Source of the DNA: Chloroflexota bacterium
GTDB taxonomy: Bacteria; Chloroflexota; Dehalococcoidia; Lucifugimonadales; UBA3495
Direction: 5' to 3'
DNA: 6,154 nucleotides
Assembly: GCA_022562335.1 (NCBI GenBank)
Contig: JADFPM010000163.1
Span: 1 to 6,154, forward strand
The translations under genes and the position numbers were made by a program. The notes under the pieces were generated by a model that searched no databases, was not told where the DNA came from, and saw only the letters and a program-made list of their open reading frames with translations. The number at the start of each line of letters is the position of its first letter. The stretch's first letter is position 1. Positions 5,832 to 6,154 of this stretch are shown here, piece after piece.

Positions 5832-6154
5832 TTGCAGCGTTCCGTCAGTAGTCCAGCCTCCATCTCCGGCGACCTGTCGGTGCCCGGCGACAAGTCCATC
5901 TCCCACCGCTCTTTGATATTGAACTCCGTGGCCAGGGGAGACGCCCTGGTCACCGGACTTTCCAGTGGCGAAGACGTCATGTCCACCATGGGATGCCTGC
6001 GGGCCATGGGCGTGGAGATCGAACCCGGAGACCAAGCCGGGACGGTGATAGTGCACGGGACCGACCGGGGTCTTCAGGAACCCAGCGGCATTCTAGACGC
6101 TGGAAACGCCGGCACGTCCATGCGGCTTCTGGCTGGACTGCTGGCGGGCCAATC
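5832..6154 (+). CDS. aroA: 3-phosphoshikimate 1-carboxyvinyltransferase (EPSP synthase), 3' partial
   Basis: 107 complete codons of a protein usually about 430 residues long; the frame is open to the right window edge. The enzyme joins phosphoenolpyruvate to shikimate 3-phosphate to give EPSP, the step before chorismate synthase. The sequence VPGDKSISHRS (17-27) carries the conserved Lys21, Ser22 and Arg26 that bind the two substrates, and DAGNAGTSMRLLAG (89-102) is the family signature, with Gly94 and Arg98 at phosphoenolpyruvate/glyphosate-site positions. The start is TTG, supported by a strong ribosome site and a stop shortly upstream in frame. With tyrA 77 bases upstream on the same strand and no terminator visible between, co-transcription is likely. 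Leu99 occupies the position of the Pro in E. coli GNAGTAMRP. Confidence 0.94.
   Translation, partial: MQRSVSSPASISGDLSVPGDKSISHRSLILNSVARGDALVTGLSSGEDVMSTMGCLRAMGVEIEPGDQAGTVIVHGTDRGLQEPSGILDAGNAGTSMRLLAGLLAGQ

Noticed and set aside
5487..6056. 189-codon minus-strand ORF spanning the tyrA-aroA junction
   Set aside because: It is antisense to conserved TyrA and AroA motifs, and its translation has no family features.

Overview
The window is GC-rich and tightly coded on the plus strand. It holds four protein genes, two of them cut by the window edges. The features point to a free-living or environmental bacterium, plausibly of the Chloroflexota (Dehalococcoidia/SAR202-like). The pointers are a kinase-ATPase-TPR signalling protein, a stand-alone LigB-type dioxygenase, a tyrA-aroA pair, strong AGGAGG ribosome sites with GTG and TTG starts, and two intergenic palindromic repeats of a kind I associate with such genomes. 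The taxonomic call is an inference from gene content, not a match to a reference.

Layout. Bases 2-3265 carry the end of a large multidomain protein: the C-terminal half of a Hanks-type Ser/Thr kinase, a STAND/AAA-type ATPase and a long TPR-like tail. An intergenic stretch of 209 bases follows. It holds a perfect 28-base palindrome (3299-3326), a sigma70-like promoter starting at 3377 that overlaps a TGACAC/GTGTCA inverted repeat, and a ribosome site. Bases 3475-4470 encode a 331-residue LigB-domain (class III extradiol dioxygenase-like) protein. A second intergenic stretch of 258 bases contains an imperfect long inverted repeat (4510-4568); the rest of it shows nothing I can name. Bases 4729-5754 encode prephenate dehydrogenase (TyrA). 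After a 77-base gap, a TTG start at 5832 with its own ribosome site opens the 5' part of aroA (EPSP synthase), which runs off the window end.

How they work together. TyrA and AroA both belong to aromatic amino acid synthesis: AroA makes EPSP on the way to chorismate, and TyrA commits prephenate to tyrosine. They are probably co-transcribed. The LigB-like gene has its own promoter and sits between two repeat elements, so it looks like an independent unit. The kinase-ATPase is a signalling protein with no visible functional link to its neighbours. I see no tRNA, rRNA, CRISPR array, transposase or phage gene. Most of the window is ordinary. The points most worth checking are the Gln in place of a metal-ligand His in the dioxygenase, the operator-like repeat on its promoter, and the two repeat elements.
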